Positions 1-5,674 of a stretch of DNA of 5,795 bases are shown here, one piece after another. Source of the stretch: Planctomycetales bacterium (lineage in GTDB: Bacteria; Planctomycetota; Phycisphaerae; SM23-33); assembly GCA_030592655.1 (NCBI GenBank), contig JAUVIQ010000188.1, forward strand, positions 1 to 5,795, given 5' to 3'. Position 1 is the first letter of the stretch, and each line of letters starts with the position of its first letter. The position numbers and the translations under genes are program-made. A model generated the notes under the pieces. The model was not told where the DNA came from. It was given only the letters and a program-made list of their open reading frames with translations, and searched no databases.

Positions 1-143
1 ATTCGTGTGCGAATTATATCCCACAAGTTCAATACAGAAATTTGTTCCCAAGGTCAACCATTTGAATCCGGAAGAGCGAGGGATTGATTTTCCGCCGAGA
101 CGATGGTAGGTAAAGAGCCTGAACGTTCTGGGAGAATCAGAGT
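1..143. other. Leader region upstream of the S9 peptidase, no gene seen
   Basis: No convincing coding frame or RNA gene is visible in these bases. The first 14 bases form a small perfect inverted repeat (ATTCG, loop TGTG, CGAAT). It lies at the window edge, so it may be the visible end of a larger palindrome or of an upstream gene's terminator; there is no T-tract after it. The stretch from about 15 to 60 is AT-rich and is where a promoter for the peptidase would be expected, but I could not pick a -35/-10 pair that I trust. A long minus-strand open frame begins in here and runs through the peptidase gene, but it is antisense shadow. Confidence 0.5.
130..136 (+). promoter_or_regulatory. Ribosome binding site of the S9 peptidase
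   Basis: The sequence GGGAGAA lies upstream of the ATG at 144, with 9 nt between the GGGAG core and the start codon. This is a normal Shine-Dalgarno arrangement and supports ATG 144 as the start. Confidence 0.65.
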
Positions 144-2126
144 ATGAGCAAACCGAAAGTGGCGCCGTATGGTTCGTGGGCTTCGCCGATTAAGGCTGCG
201 GATATCGCGGCGGGGAGCATCAGGCTCGGAGAGGTGCGGATTGAGGGGGAATTCGTCTATTGGGTCGAACTTCGCCCAGCCGAGGGCGGAAGATGCGTCA
301 TCGTCCGGCGGGGGCCTGACGGTTCGATGACCGATATGAATCCGCCCCCGTTCAACGCGCGGACGCGGGTGCATGAATATGGCGGCGGGGCGTATCTGCC
401 GATTGGCCGGGATGTGATTTTCGCAAATTTCGCCGACCAGAGACTGTACCGCACCAACGGCAAAGACAAACCGATACCAATCACGCCGGAATGCGATGCC
501 CGATATGCCGATTTCGTACATGACGAACAGCGTAAAAGGTTTCTTGCTGTGCGGGAAGACCACAGCGGCGAAGGCGAACCAACTAACACAATCACAGCCA
601 TCTACGACGACGGCAAGGTCGAAGTGCTGGTTTCGGGCGGGGATTTCTACGCCAATCCGCGAATCAGCCCGGACGGGACGCAACTGGCGTGGCTGACGTG
701 GAATCATCCGAATATGCCGTGGGATGCGGCTGAACTTTGGGTCGCGCCGTTGAATGACGACGGTTCCGTCGGCGAAGCGACGCTTGTGGCCGGACTTCGG
801 CGAGCTCAGTCGAGCCGTGGGTCGGATGAATCAATTGTCCAGCCGGAGTTTTCGCCCGCCGGCCAACTGTACTTCGCCTCCGACCGCACGGACTGGTGGA
901 ACCTCTACCGCCTGCGCGACGGGAAAATCGAACAAATTACGAATCTTGACGCTGAATTTTCCGTCCCGCTGTGGGTTTTCGGTCGCCCGACTTACGGTTT
1001 CGCCGGGGCGAATCAAATTATCTGCACCTACGTCCAGAACGGAATATGGCGCCTCGCCAAAATCGAAACCGACACGGGGAAATTGGAAATAATCGAGATG
1101 CCTTACAACTCGATTTCATATATAAGCGTTTCAACCGACACAAAGCCCGGGGATTCAAATTCCCAGGCTTCTTCTAATGTCGCATTCATCGGCGGATCGC
1201 CCGATAAGGCATCGGCTGTCGTTCTGCTCAATTTGGAAACGGGTCAGATGGAGGAGTTGCAGCGGGGGAGCAACCTGGAGTTTGACTCCGGGTATATCTC
1301 TGCGGCAGAGGCGATAGAGTTTCCGACCGCCGCCGGCCTGACGGCACACGGGCTTTTCTACCCGCCGAAGAATAAGGATTACGCCGCTCCTGCCGATGAA
1401 AAACCGCCGCTGGTTGTGATGGTTCATGGCGGCCCGACGGCGTCGGCATCGGCGTCGCTGAAGTTGTCGATTCAGTATTACACCAGCCGGGGTATTGCGG
1501 TGTTGGATGTAAATTACGGTGGCAGCACAGGTTACGGAAGGGCTTATCGCGAGCGATTGAATGGGCAGTGGGGTATTGTCGATGTGGATGATTGCTGCAA
1601 CGGCGCGAAATATCTGGCCGAGCGGGGCCTGGTGGATGCCGGCCGTATGGCCATTACCGGCGGAAGCGCGGGCGGATACACGACGCTGGCGGCATTGGCG
1701 TTCCGCGACACCTTCGCCGCCGGAGCAAGCCATTACGGCATCAGCGACTGCGAGGCCATGACAAAAGAAACGCACAAATTTGAGTCGCGTTATCTCGACG
1801 GACTCATCGGCCCGTACCCGCAGCGGCGGGATTTGTACGTCGAGCGGTCAGCCATTCATCATCTTGACGGGTTCGATTGCCCGGTGATTTTCTTCCAGGG
1901 CGATGAAGACAAGATCGTCCCGCCGAACCAGGCCAAGATGATGGTCGATGCCCTGCGTGAGAAGGGTTTGCCGGTCGCCTACGTGGAATTCGCCGGCGAG
2001 CAGCACGGCTTCCGCCAAGCCAAAAATATCACCCGCGCTTTGGAAGCAGAGTTATACTTCTTCTCGCGCATCTTCAAATTCGACCTGGCCGATGCAATCG
2101 AATCGGTCGAGATTGAGAATCTTTAG
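144..2126 (+). CDS. S9 family serine peptidase (acylaminoacyl/dipeptidyl-peptidase type)
   Basis: This is a 660-residue peptidase of the prolyl oligopeptidase clan, a usual length for bacterial S9C-like enzymes. Such enzymes remove short or blocked N-terminal units from peptides in the cytoplasm; no signal peptide or membrane segment is seen. The N-terminal half (to about residue 380) reads as a beta-propeller, with TolB/WD-like strands such as NPRISPDGTQLAWLTW near residue 171 and FSPAGQLYFASDR near 236. The C-terminal alpha/beta-hydrolase domain has HGGP (428-431, oxyanion region), NYGGSTGYGR, and the nucleophile elbow GGSAGGY with Ser508. It also has GDEDKIVPP (586-594), which carries the acid residue, and GEQHGF with His621. 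By position against the prolyl oligopeptidase DDR motif the acid would be Glu588, with Asp589 the alternative. The N-terminal KVAPYGSWASPI is typical of this subfamily and supports the start. It is transcribed alone and faces the lipoprotein gene with a 16-nt gap. Exact substrate preference cannot be read from sequence. Confidence 0.93.
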   Translation: MSKPKVAPYGSWASPIKAADIAAGSIRLGEVRIEGEFVYWVELRPAEGGRCVIVRRGPDGSMTDMNPPPFNARTRVHEYGGGAYLPIGRDVIFANFADQRLYRTNGKDKPIPITPECDARYADFVHDEQRKRFLAVREDHSGEGEPTNTITAIYDDGKVEVLVSGGDFYANPRISPDGTQLAWLTWNHPNMPWDAAELWVAPLNDDGSVGEATLVAGLRRAQSSRGSDESIVQPEFSPAGQLYFASDRTDWWNLYRLRDGKIEQITNLDAEFSVPLWVFGRPTYGFAGANQIICTYVQNGIWRLAKIETDTGKLEIIEMPYNSISYISVSTDTKPGDSNSQASSNVAFIGGSPDKASAVVLLNLETGQMEELQRGSNLEFDSGYISAAEAIEFPTAAGLTAHGLFYPPKNKDYAAPADEKPPLVVMVHGGPTASASASLKLSIQYYTSRGIAVLDVNYGGSTGYGRAYRERLNGQWGIVDVDDCCNGAKYLAERGLVDAGRMAITGGSAGGYTTLAALAFRDTFAAGASHYGISDCEAMTKETHKFESRYLDGLIGPYPQRRDLYVERSAIHHLDGFDCPVIFFQGDEDKIVPPNQAKMMVDALREKGLPVAYVEFAGEQHGFRQAKNITRALEAELYFFSRIFKFDLADAIESVEIENL

Positions 2127-2142
2127 CAGGGTCGGCGGGGTG

Positions 2143-3111
2143 TCATTCAAGCGGTTTGAGGCTGAGTGTGTCGATGAACTTGATTTTACCGGGCAACTTT
2201 TCCGCGCCCCATTTAAAATGGGGAATACTTTCGATTCGCTGGCTGACGACACAGCCGGTATCGAGGTTGAAAAGGATTTCGCCGGTTGTCCTGAAGTAGT
2301 TCACCCGGATATCATCTTTCCCTTCAGGCATGGAAATCGGTTTGCGTCGTCCTGTCATTCGGATAACGGCAATTCGCCCGTCGGCGGTATTGCGAATTTT
2401 GTGAAGCCGGCAGGTTGCTTCCTCGGATGCGCAGTATCTACCCTGAGTCAGCATGTAGAAGGCGTAGGCGTGGTACGGCCAGATTGTCTCTCGCTTCACC
2501 CGCCACTTCTGGCCTACGGAAACCTGCTGCTTCGGTAAATACGCGACAGCCTCCTCCAAAGCATTGAAACATCCCCCGTAACCAAGCCAACATCCTGACT
2601 TGCCAAAGAAGTTTGGGGCAATCTTCCATCGTTTATTCCAATGTTTGAGGGCAGGGTCTTTCTCGTCAAGTTTCTCGATTCCTTTTCCCTTTGCGTCGAA
2701 ATCAGTCACCCGTCCGGATTCATCCATCACAAAGAAATAAGAGAGGGATTTGATATGCGCGATGAGTTCCTGCCTGTCCTTCTCCTTTTCGGCGGCCCCT
2801 GGTTTGGCGGTATCTATCGCCTCCTGTACTTCGCTCGCTCCGCCCGAACTACCCTGTCTGGAACGGTAGCGCCTGATGGTCATTGTGATGGCGACCTCTC
2901 CGGGTTTCTTACCGGCACGGACGATCAATGGCATCTCCCTCTCGTCCCGGTGAGAGACAGAATCGACAGAGGCCCTCAATTCGTTGCTGTAAGTCAGCAG
3001 CAACTTTTGGCCCGGCTGGTAGGGTAAAATGCAATTGGCGATATCATCTTGCGTCGGCGTGCATCCACAAACGGTAAACAGCAGCGATGTCAACAGCAGA
3101 TTGCGTTTCAT
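2143..3111 (-). CDS. Predicted lipoprotein of unknown function
   Basis: I do not recognise a named family with certainty. The 322-residue protein starts MKRN followed by a hydrophobic stretch (LLLTSLLFTV) and then VCGC at 14-17. This fits a short lipoprotein signal peptide cleaved before Cys17, although Cys at the -2 position is unusual for a lipobox. The mature part is soluble, with no further membrane segments. It has a charged Lys/Glu-rich stretch near 95-120 that may be a helix or linker. It has six more cysteines (27, 174, 181, 227, 234, 287), enough for three disulfides outside the cytoplasm. The segments YLPKQQVSVGQKW (191-203) and GEILFNLDTGCVVSQ (277-291) resemble the 'VxVGdxW ... 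GxixfdxdtG' pattern of DUF6263-like planctomycete secreted proteins. That resemblance is from memory and weak. The start is supported by AGGA 9 nt upstream. It lies 64 nt downstream of the phosphatase gene on the same strand and could be the last gene of that transcript. Confidence 0.8.
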   Translation of the reverse strand: MKRNLLLTSLLFTVCGCTPTQDDIANCILPYQPGQKLLLTYSNELRASVDSVSHRDEREMPLIVRAGKKPGEVAITMTIRRYRSRQGSSGGASEVQEAIDTAKPGAAEKEKDRQELIAHIKSLSYFFVMDESGRVTDFDAKGKGIEKLDEKDPALKHWNKRWKIAPNFFGKSGCWLGYGGCFNALEEAVAYLPKQQVSVGQKWRVKRETIWPYHAYAFYMLTQGRYCASEEATCRLHKIRNTADGRIAVIRMTGRRKPISMPEGKDDIRVNYFRTTGEILFNLDTGCVVSQRIESIPHFKWGAEKLPGKIKFIDTLSLKPLE

Positions 3112-3120
3112 AGTTTCTTT

Positions 3121-3124
3121 TCCT
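3121..3124 (-). promoter_or_regulatory. Ribosome binding site of the lipoprotein gene
   Basis: On the minus strand the order is AGGA, 9 nt of A-rich spacer (AAAGAAACT), then ATG at 3111. The core is short but the spacing is acceptable, and it supports the start that leaves an intact signal peptide. Confidence 0.5.
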
Positions 3125-3175
3125 GCTAGATGGTGTTGTGCCGTTGCTTTTTCTACCTCATTTATTGTGTCCGGG

Positions 3176-3826
3176 CTAAAGGAATTTCAGCAGGTCGGTG
3201 GGGTGTTTGATTAGGGTTTTTGCGCCGTTGGCGGTGAGTTCCTCGGCTGGGCGGAAACCCCAGAGTGCGCCGACGGGGTACATCCCGGCGGCGACGGCCG
3301 TTTTCATGTCGGTGGCGGTGTCGCCGAGGTAGAGGAATTCGCCGGGGGCTATGCCAATCGTTTCGGCGACTTTCAAGGCCCCTGTGGGGTCGGGCTTGGG
3401 GGCGAATCCGTCGGCTACGCCCTGCACAACGTCGAACCGCCAGTCCGCGAGAATTTTTTCCACGCACAGTTTGGTAAAATCGTCCGGTTTATTTGACAGG
3501 ACAGCCAGCACTAAACCGCGAGCGGTTAAATTATTGAGCATTTCGGCGATACCGTCGTATGGGCGGGTTTTGACGTTCCATCGCCTGGCGTATTCTTCGC
3601 GCAGGAGTTCGACGCAGCGGGTGATCGTGCGGTCGTCGTGCCGGTCTTCCGGCAGGCACCGGTGGGCGAAGGTATCGACGCCGTCGCCGACGAAGAAGCG
3701 ATGTTCGTCCACCCCATGGCCTGGGCAGCCCAACTGCTCCAGGGCAGCGTTCATCGAATCGGCAAGGTCGTCAATCGTATCCAGCAGCGTCCCGTCAAGG
3801 TCGAATAAAACGGCTTGGTAGTTCAA
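3176..3826 (-). CDS. gph: HAD-family phosphatase, phosphoglycolate phosphatase-like
   Basis: This 216-residue haloacid-dehalogenase hydrolase probably dephosphorylates 2-phosphoglycolate, a metabolite that arises from DNA repair of 3'-phosphoglycolate ends and from oxygenase side reactions. All four HAD motifs are visible, numbered from the TTG at 3826. Motif I is DLDGTLLD, with nucleophile Asp9 and acid Asp11. Motif II is LSNKP, with Ser111. Motif III is PKPDP, with Lys144. Motif IV is GDTATDM, with Asp169 and Asp173. The helical C1 cap lies between motifs I and II. I chose TTG 3826 because GAGGTG sits 5 nt upstream and because Gph proteins typically begin with a few residues before AVLFDLDGT. 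A longer frame from TTG 3856 overlaps the upstream stop but has no binding site. The upstream TOPRIM-like gene ends 26 nt before the start, so co-transcription is likely. Related HAD enzymes such as PpaX pyrophosphatase or other sugar-phosphate phosphatases are possible alternatives; the fold is sure, the substrate less so. Confidence 0.88.
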   Translation of the reverse strand: MNYQAVLFDLDGTLLDTIDDLADSMNAALEQLGCPGHGVDEHRFFVGDGVDTFAHRCLPEDRHDDRTITRCVELLREEYARRWNVKTRPYDGIAEMLNNLTARGLVLAVLSNKPDDFTKLCVEKILADWRFDVVQGVADGFAPKPDPTGALKVAETIGIAPGEFLYLGDTATDMKTAVAAGMYPVGALWGFRPAEELTANGAKTLIKHPTDLLKFL

Positions 3827-3831
3827 CTTTG

Positions 3832-3837
3832 CACCTC
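3832..3837 (-). promoter_or_regulatory. Ribosome binding site that decides the TTG start of gph
   Basis: On the minus strand GAGGTG is followed by CAAAG and then TTG (3826-3824). This strong site with 5-nt spacing is why the start is placed at the internal TTG. The upstream TTG at 3856 is preceded by a sequence with no purine-rich core. Confidence 0.7.
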
Positions 3838-3852
3838 GTGGTGATATGCCTC

Positions 3853-4515
3853 TCAATTGGAAATGGGGTGTAAGATTTTCTCCCGGACTTCCTCGGCAAA
3901 GGGTTTGAAGCCTTTGGGGCAGGCTTTTTCAAGAGAGGGCAAGTCCACGTTTTCAGCGACTACTGCGTATTTCTTTGACAGGCCACGCTTTTCGCCGAAT
4001 ATGTCTGCTGCAACGTCTTTGGGATGTTTCCCCTTTTCTTCTTTGCCGTCCAGGGATTCCGGTTTCGGGTGCGATTTGCTGCTGTCTCCGCCTGCTTTGC
4101 CGATGGCTTTCCCGTCTGCTATCATCCAGGCGTCGAATGTCTCCACGGCACAACCGACAGCACAGGGCGGCCTGCCGGAAATCAAACACGAATCGCGACC
4201 TTCGCGGAGCGGTTGGGTCGTTTCCTTTTCCGCCCTGCGGTCTCGGTCAATGACGATCACAACGGCGTCAAAGTCGTTTCGCCTTGCCTCGACGATGGCC
4301 CATGTAACCTTTTTGGCATATCTATGCTTGCGTCCGTGGATACGCGGCACGTCCTTGGAATATCGACAGGTGTAAGTGGTCCCGGCAGGCTCCGTCAGGA
4401 GCCGATGAATCAGTCGAGGCAGGGCCGGTAATTGATTATGCGCGAGAGGTTGATCCAACTGATCCCCAAGTTCGTGCCTGCCGTCGCCGAATACCAACAC
4501 TTGCCGGGAATTCAC
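3853..4515 (-). CDS. TOPRIM/DUF4276-like protein paired with an OLD-type ATPase
   Basis: The 220-residue protein (from GTG 4515) has features of the TOPRIM-like DUF4276 group, predicted nucleases often encoded beside an AAA ATPase. A hydrophobic strand VLVFG is followed by DGRHELG: Asp11, Gly12 and Glu15 match the EGxxE/D pattern with Asp in place of the catalytic Glu. A second strand, AVVIVIDRDR, gives the DxD pair Asp90 and Asp92, expected to bind metal. AVGCAVETFDAWMIAD (119-134) matches the 'ExxxAWxxAD' hallmark I associate with DUF4276 proteins. A Lys-rich segment (about 147-166) and a short helical C-terminus follow. The start GTG overlaps the ATPase stop (GTGA), with GGGGGA 5 nt upstream, implying translational coupling and a joint function. 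An in-frame ATG at 4566 would add 17 residues inside the ATPase frame and is less likely. The family assignment is from motif pattern only; nuclease activity is inferred. Confidence 0.75.
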   Translation of the reverse strand: MNSRQVLVFGDGRHELGDQLDQPLAHNQLPALPRLIHRLLTEPAGTTYTCRYSKDVPRIHGRKHRYAKKVTWAIVEARRNDFDAVVIVIDRDRRAEKETTQPLREGRDSCLISGRPPCAVGCAVETFDAWMIADGKAIGKAGGDSSKSHPKPESLDGKEEKGKHPKDVAADIFGEKRGLSKKYAVVAENVDLPSLEKACPKGFKPFAEEVREKILHPISN

Positions 4516-5594
4516 TTCTTTCCCCCGCACTTTTCGACAACTTCCGCATCGTCCAGACCACTCCATATCTCGCCGGTCATAAAGTGTTTTTTCAAATCTT
4601 CGACTTCGGGATGGTCGGACAGTTTAGCGGCATGAACGGCCCCCTCTTCATTCTTGGCGAAAACCCGGACTTCCTCCGGCTTAACGAGATCGAGCAGATA
4701 GGGCGAGTGAGTAGTGAGAATCACCTGCACACCCTTCTTTTCGCTCAATTCACGAAGCGTGGAAATGATTTTCTTCAAACTCGCATAATGAACGCCGTTT
4801 TCCGGTTCCTCAATCAGAAGTATCTTTGGGGGTTTAGGCGCATAGTTCAACGCAATAAAAGCCAAGGACAACATAATACCATCCGAAACACCCTCCGATG
4901 ACAACTTCTCGCCCCTGGTTGTATGGAACCGTAAAACAAAACCGTTTTTATCCCTATCCGTGTCGATTGTTACAATCTTGTAATATGAGCATCTGTCGTA
5001 AAAATGTTTCTTTAATTCCCGAAAAGCCCTGCCTTCGTCAGGCGCTCGGGAAATGTCATCCAGAAAAGTAGGAAAGCCTTCGCCGGTTTGGGTCATTGTT
5101 TGCGATATAGTGCTTGGTTTTCTCAGAGCGTTAGGTTCAAACTGGTAATAACCAACTTTGCCAATCACCTTGGAGAACCAGTCACTTTGCCAGTCGATTT
5201 CTGGCGCTAATAGTTCCACGTCTTCTTCCCAACCGGGTGCTGCGTCATCGCCCCCTTGGACGTGCGATCTAAATTCGACACCCTTTTCGGCTTGAATAAC
5301 CAGAATGGGATGCAGTGGACTGTCTGCATCAGAACCACATACAGTAATGGTTATCTGGCCCTTTGGGTTATTGCGCCAGATGGCCTCTTGACCTAAAACG
5401 ATTCCCAGCTCTTTCTCGATCTCATGCTGGTAGTGAATGCTCTTTTTGGGGCCAGTGAAACCCGCAAGGCGAATTGCCTGAAGGAATGCTGTTTTTCCGC
5501 TGTCGTTTGGGCCTACGAGGACGTTGAATTTGCCCAGTTCGATGTCGAAGTCTTTGAAGCACTTGAAGTTTTCGATGTGCATTGACGTTATCAT
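4512..5594 (-). CDS. AAA/ABC-type ATPase of the OLD/RecF-like class (AAA_15/AAA_21)
   Basis: The 360-residue protein starts ITSMHIENFKCFKDFDIELG, the typical first strands of OLD/RecF/SMC-like ATPases. Walker A is GPNDSGKT (28-35). An insertion of about 190 residues, in place of a long coiled coil, follows. The signature region is LSSEGVSDG (231-239). Walker B is KILLIEEPENGVH (257-269), with Glu262/Glu263 as magnesium and catalytic residues. The H-loop is TTHSPYLLD, with His296. The C-terminus (GEIWSGLDD, 341-349) resembles the ends of ATPases that pair with DUF4276 proteins. Full OLD nucleases carry a C-terminal TOPRIM domain and are about 550-600 aa. This one stops before it, and the overlapping downstream gene appears to supply it. 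ATG 5594 has AAGGAA 7 nt upstream; ATG 5582 (Met5) is a poorer alternative. The gene is more AT-rich than its neighbours (23 G/C in the 60 bases from 4921). Family is secure; a role in phage defence or DNA processing is inferred. Confidence 0.9.
   Translation of the reverse strand: MITSMHIENFKCFKDFDIELGKFNVLVGPNDSGKTAFLQAIRLAGFTGPKKSIHYQHEIEKELGIVLGQEAIWRNNPKGQITITVCGSDADSPLHPILVIQAEKGVEFRSHVQGGDDAAPGWEEDVELLAPEIDWQSDWFSKVIGKVGYYQFEPNALRKPSTISQTMTQTGEGFPTFLDDISRAPDEGRAFRELKKHFYDRCSYYKIVTIDTDRDKNGFVLRFHTTRGEKLSSEGVSDGIMLSLAFIALNYAPKPPKILLIEEPENGVHYASLKKIISTLRELSEKKGVQVILTTHSPYLLDLVKPEEVRVFAKNEEGAVHAAKLSDHPEVEDLKKHFMTGEIWSGLDDAEVVEKCGGKK
4521..4526 (-). promoter_or_regulatory. Ribosome binding site within the end of the ATPase gene
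   Basis: On the minus strand GGGGGA is followed by AAGAA and the GTG at 4515. It is embedded in the last codons of the ATPase (Gly-Gly-Lys-Lys-stop). This favours GTG 4515 as the start of the TOPRIM-like gene and fits translational coupling. Confidence 0.55.
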
Positions 5595-5601
5595 CGTAAG
5601 A

Positions 5602-5607
5602 TTCCTT
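5602..5607 (-). promoter_or_regulatory. Ribosome binding site of the ATPase gene
   Basis: On the minus strand AAGGAA is followed by TCTTACG and the ATG at 5594. The 7-nt spacing is near optimal and favours 5594 over the second in-frame ATG at 5582. Confidence 0.65.
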
Positions 5608-5617
5608 CAAAGCAAAT

Positions 5618-5647
5618 GGGCGGCGGAACCTACCGGCTACGCCGCCC
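5618..5647 (-). terminator. GC-rich hairpin between rho and the ATPase gene, possible terminator or leader structure
   Basis: GGGCGGCG (5618-5625) and CGCCGCCC (5640-5647) form a perfect 8-bp stem around a 14-nt loop. On the minus strand it lies 27 nt after the rho stop and is followed by ATTTGCTTTG, an imperfect T-rich run. It could act as a weak intrinsic terminator for rho that lets some transcription through. It could also be a structured leader for the ATPase message, whose ribosome binding site begins 10 nt further on. A competing pairing is possible between ACCTAC (5628-5633, in the loop) and GTAGGT (5653-5658). The stem is directly visible; its role is inference. Confidence 0.5.
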
Positions 5648-5674
5648 GTATCGTAGGTCTGTGATGTCTTATCG

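Noticed and set aside
1..14. ATTCG-TGTG-CGAAT palindrome as an operator or terminator
   Set aside because: Too short, cut by the window edge and without a T-tract; recorded only in the leader description.
54..707. Long minus-strand open frame (217 codons) opposite the start of the peptidase gene
   Set aside because: Composition is Arg/Pro-rich with no recognisable motif, it lies antisense to a well-supported gene, and it is explained by the GC-rich codon pattern of that gene.
1155..1775. Minus-strand open frame of 206 codons inside the peptidase gene
   Set aside because: Antisense shadow over the catalytic domain; Arg/Gln-rich low-information protein without a supported start.
2110..2122. 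AGATT-GAG-AATCT stem as an intrinsic terminator for the peptidase gene
   Set aside because: Only 5 bp, AT-rich, inside the last codons, and followed by just three T residues; too weak to call.
2127..2145. Similarity between CAGGGTCGGCGGGGTGT near 2127 and CAGGTCGGTGGGGTGT near 3191 as a possible repeat flanking the lipoprotein gene
   Set aside because: The match is short and imperfect. The second copy lies inside the phosphatase coding sequence (codons for HPTDLL), so chance is the simpler explanation.
1948..2538. Plus-strand open frame of 196 codons running across the peptidase end into the lipoprotein gene
   Set aside because: It is out of frame with the peptidase and antisense to the lipoprotein, with no ribosome binding site or known motif. 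A frameshifted extension of the peptidase is not needed because the peptidase is already full length.
3351..3821. Plus-strand open frame of 156 codons opposite the HAD phosphatase
   Set aside because: Antisense shadow of a gene with all four HAD motifs; Ser/Arg-rich translation without family features.
3857..4375. Plus-strand open frame of 172 codons opposite the TOPRIM-like gene
   Set aside because: Antisense to a gene with better start, coupling and motifs; no recognisable domain.
3853..4566. Longer 237-residue version of the TOPRIM-like protein from ATG 4566
   Set aside because: It would overlap the ATPase by 55 nt and add a Cys/Arg-rich tail. The GTGA overlap start at 4515 has a ribosome binding site and puts the first beta-strand at the N-terminus, as expected for a TOPRIM-like protein.
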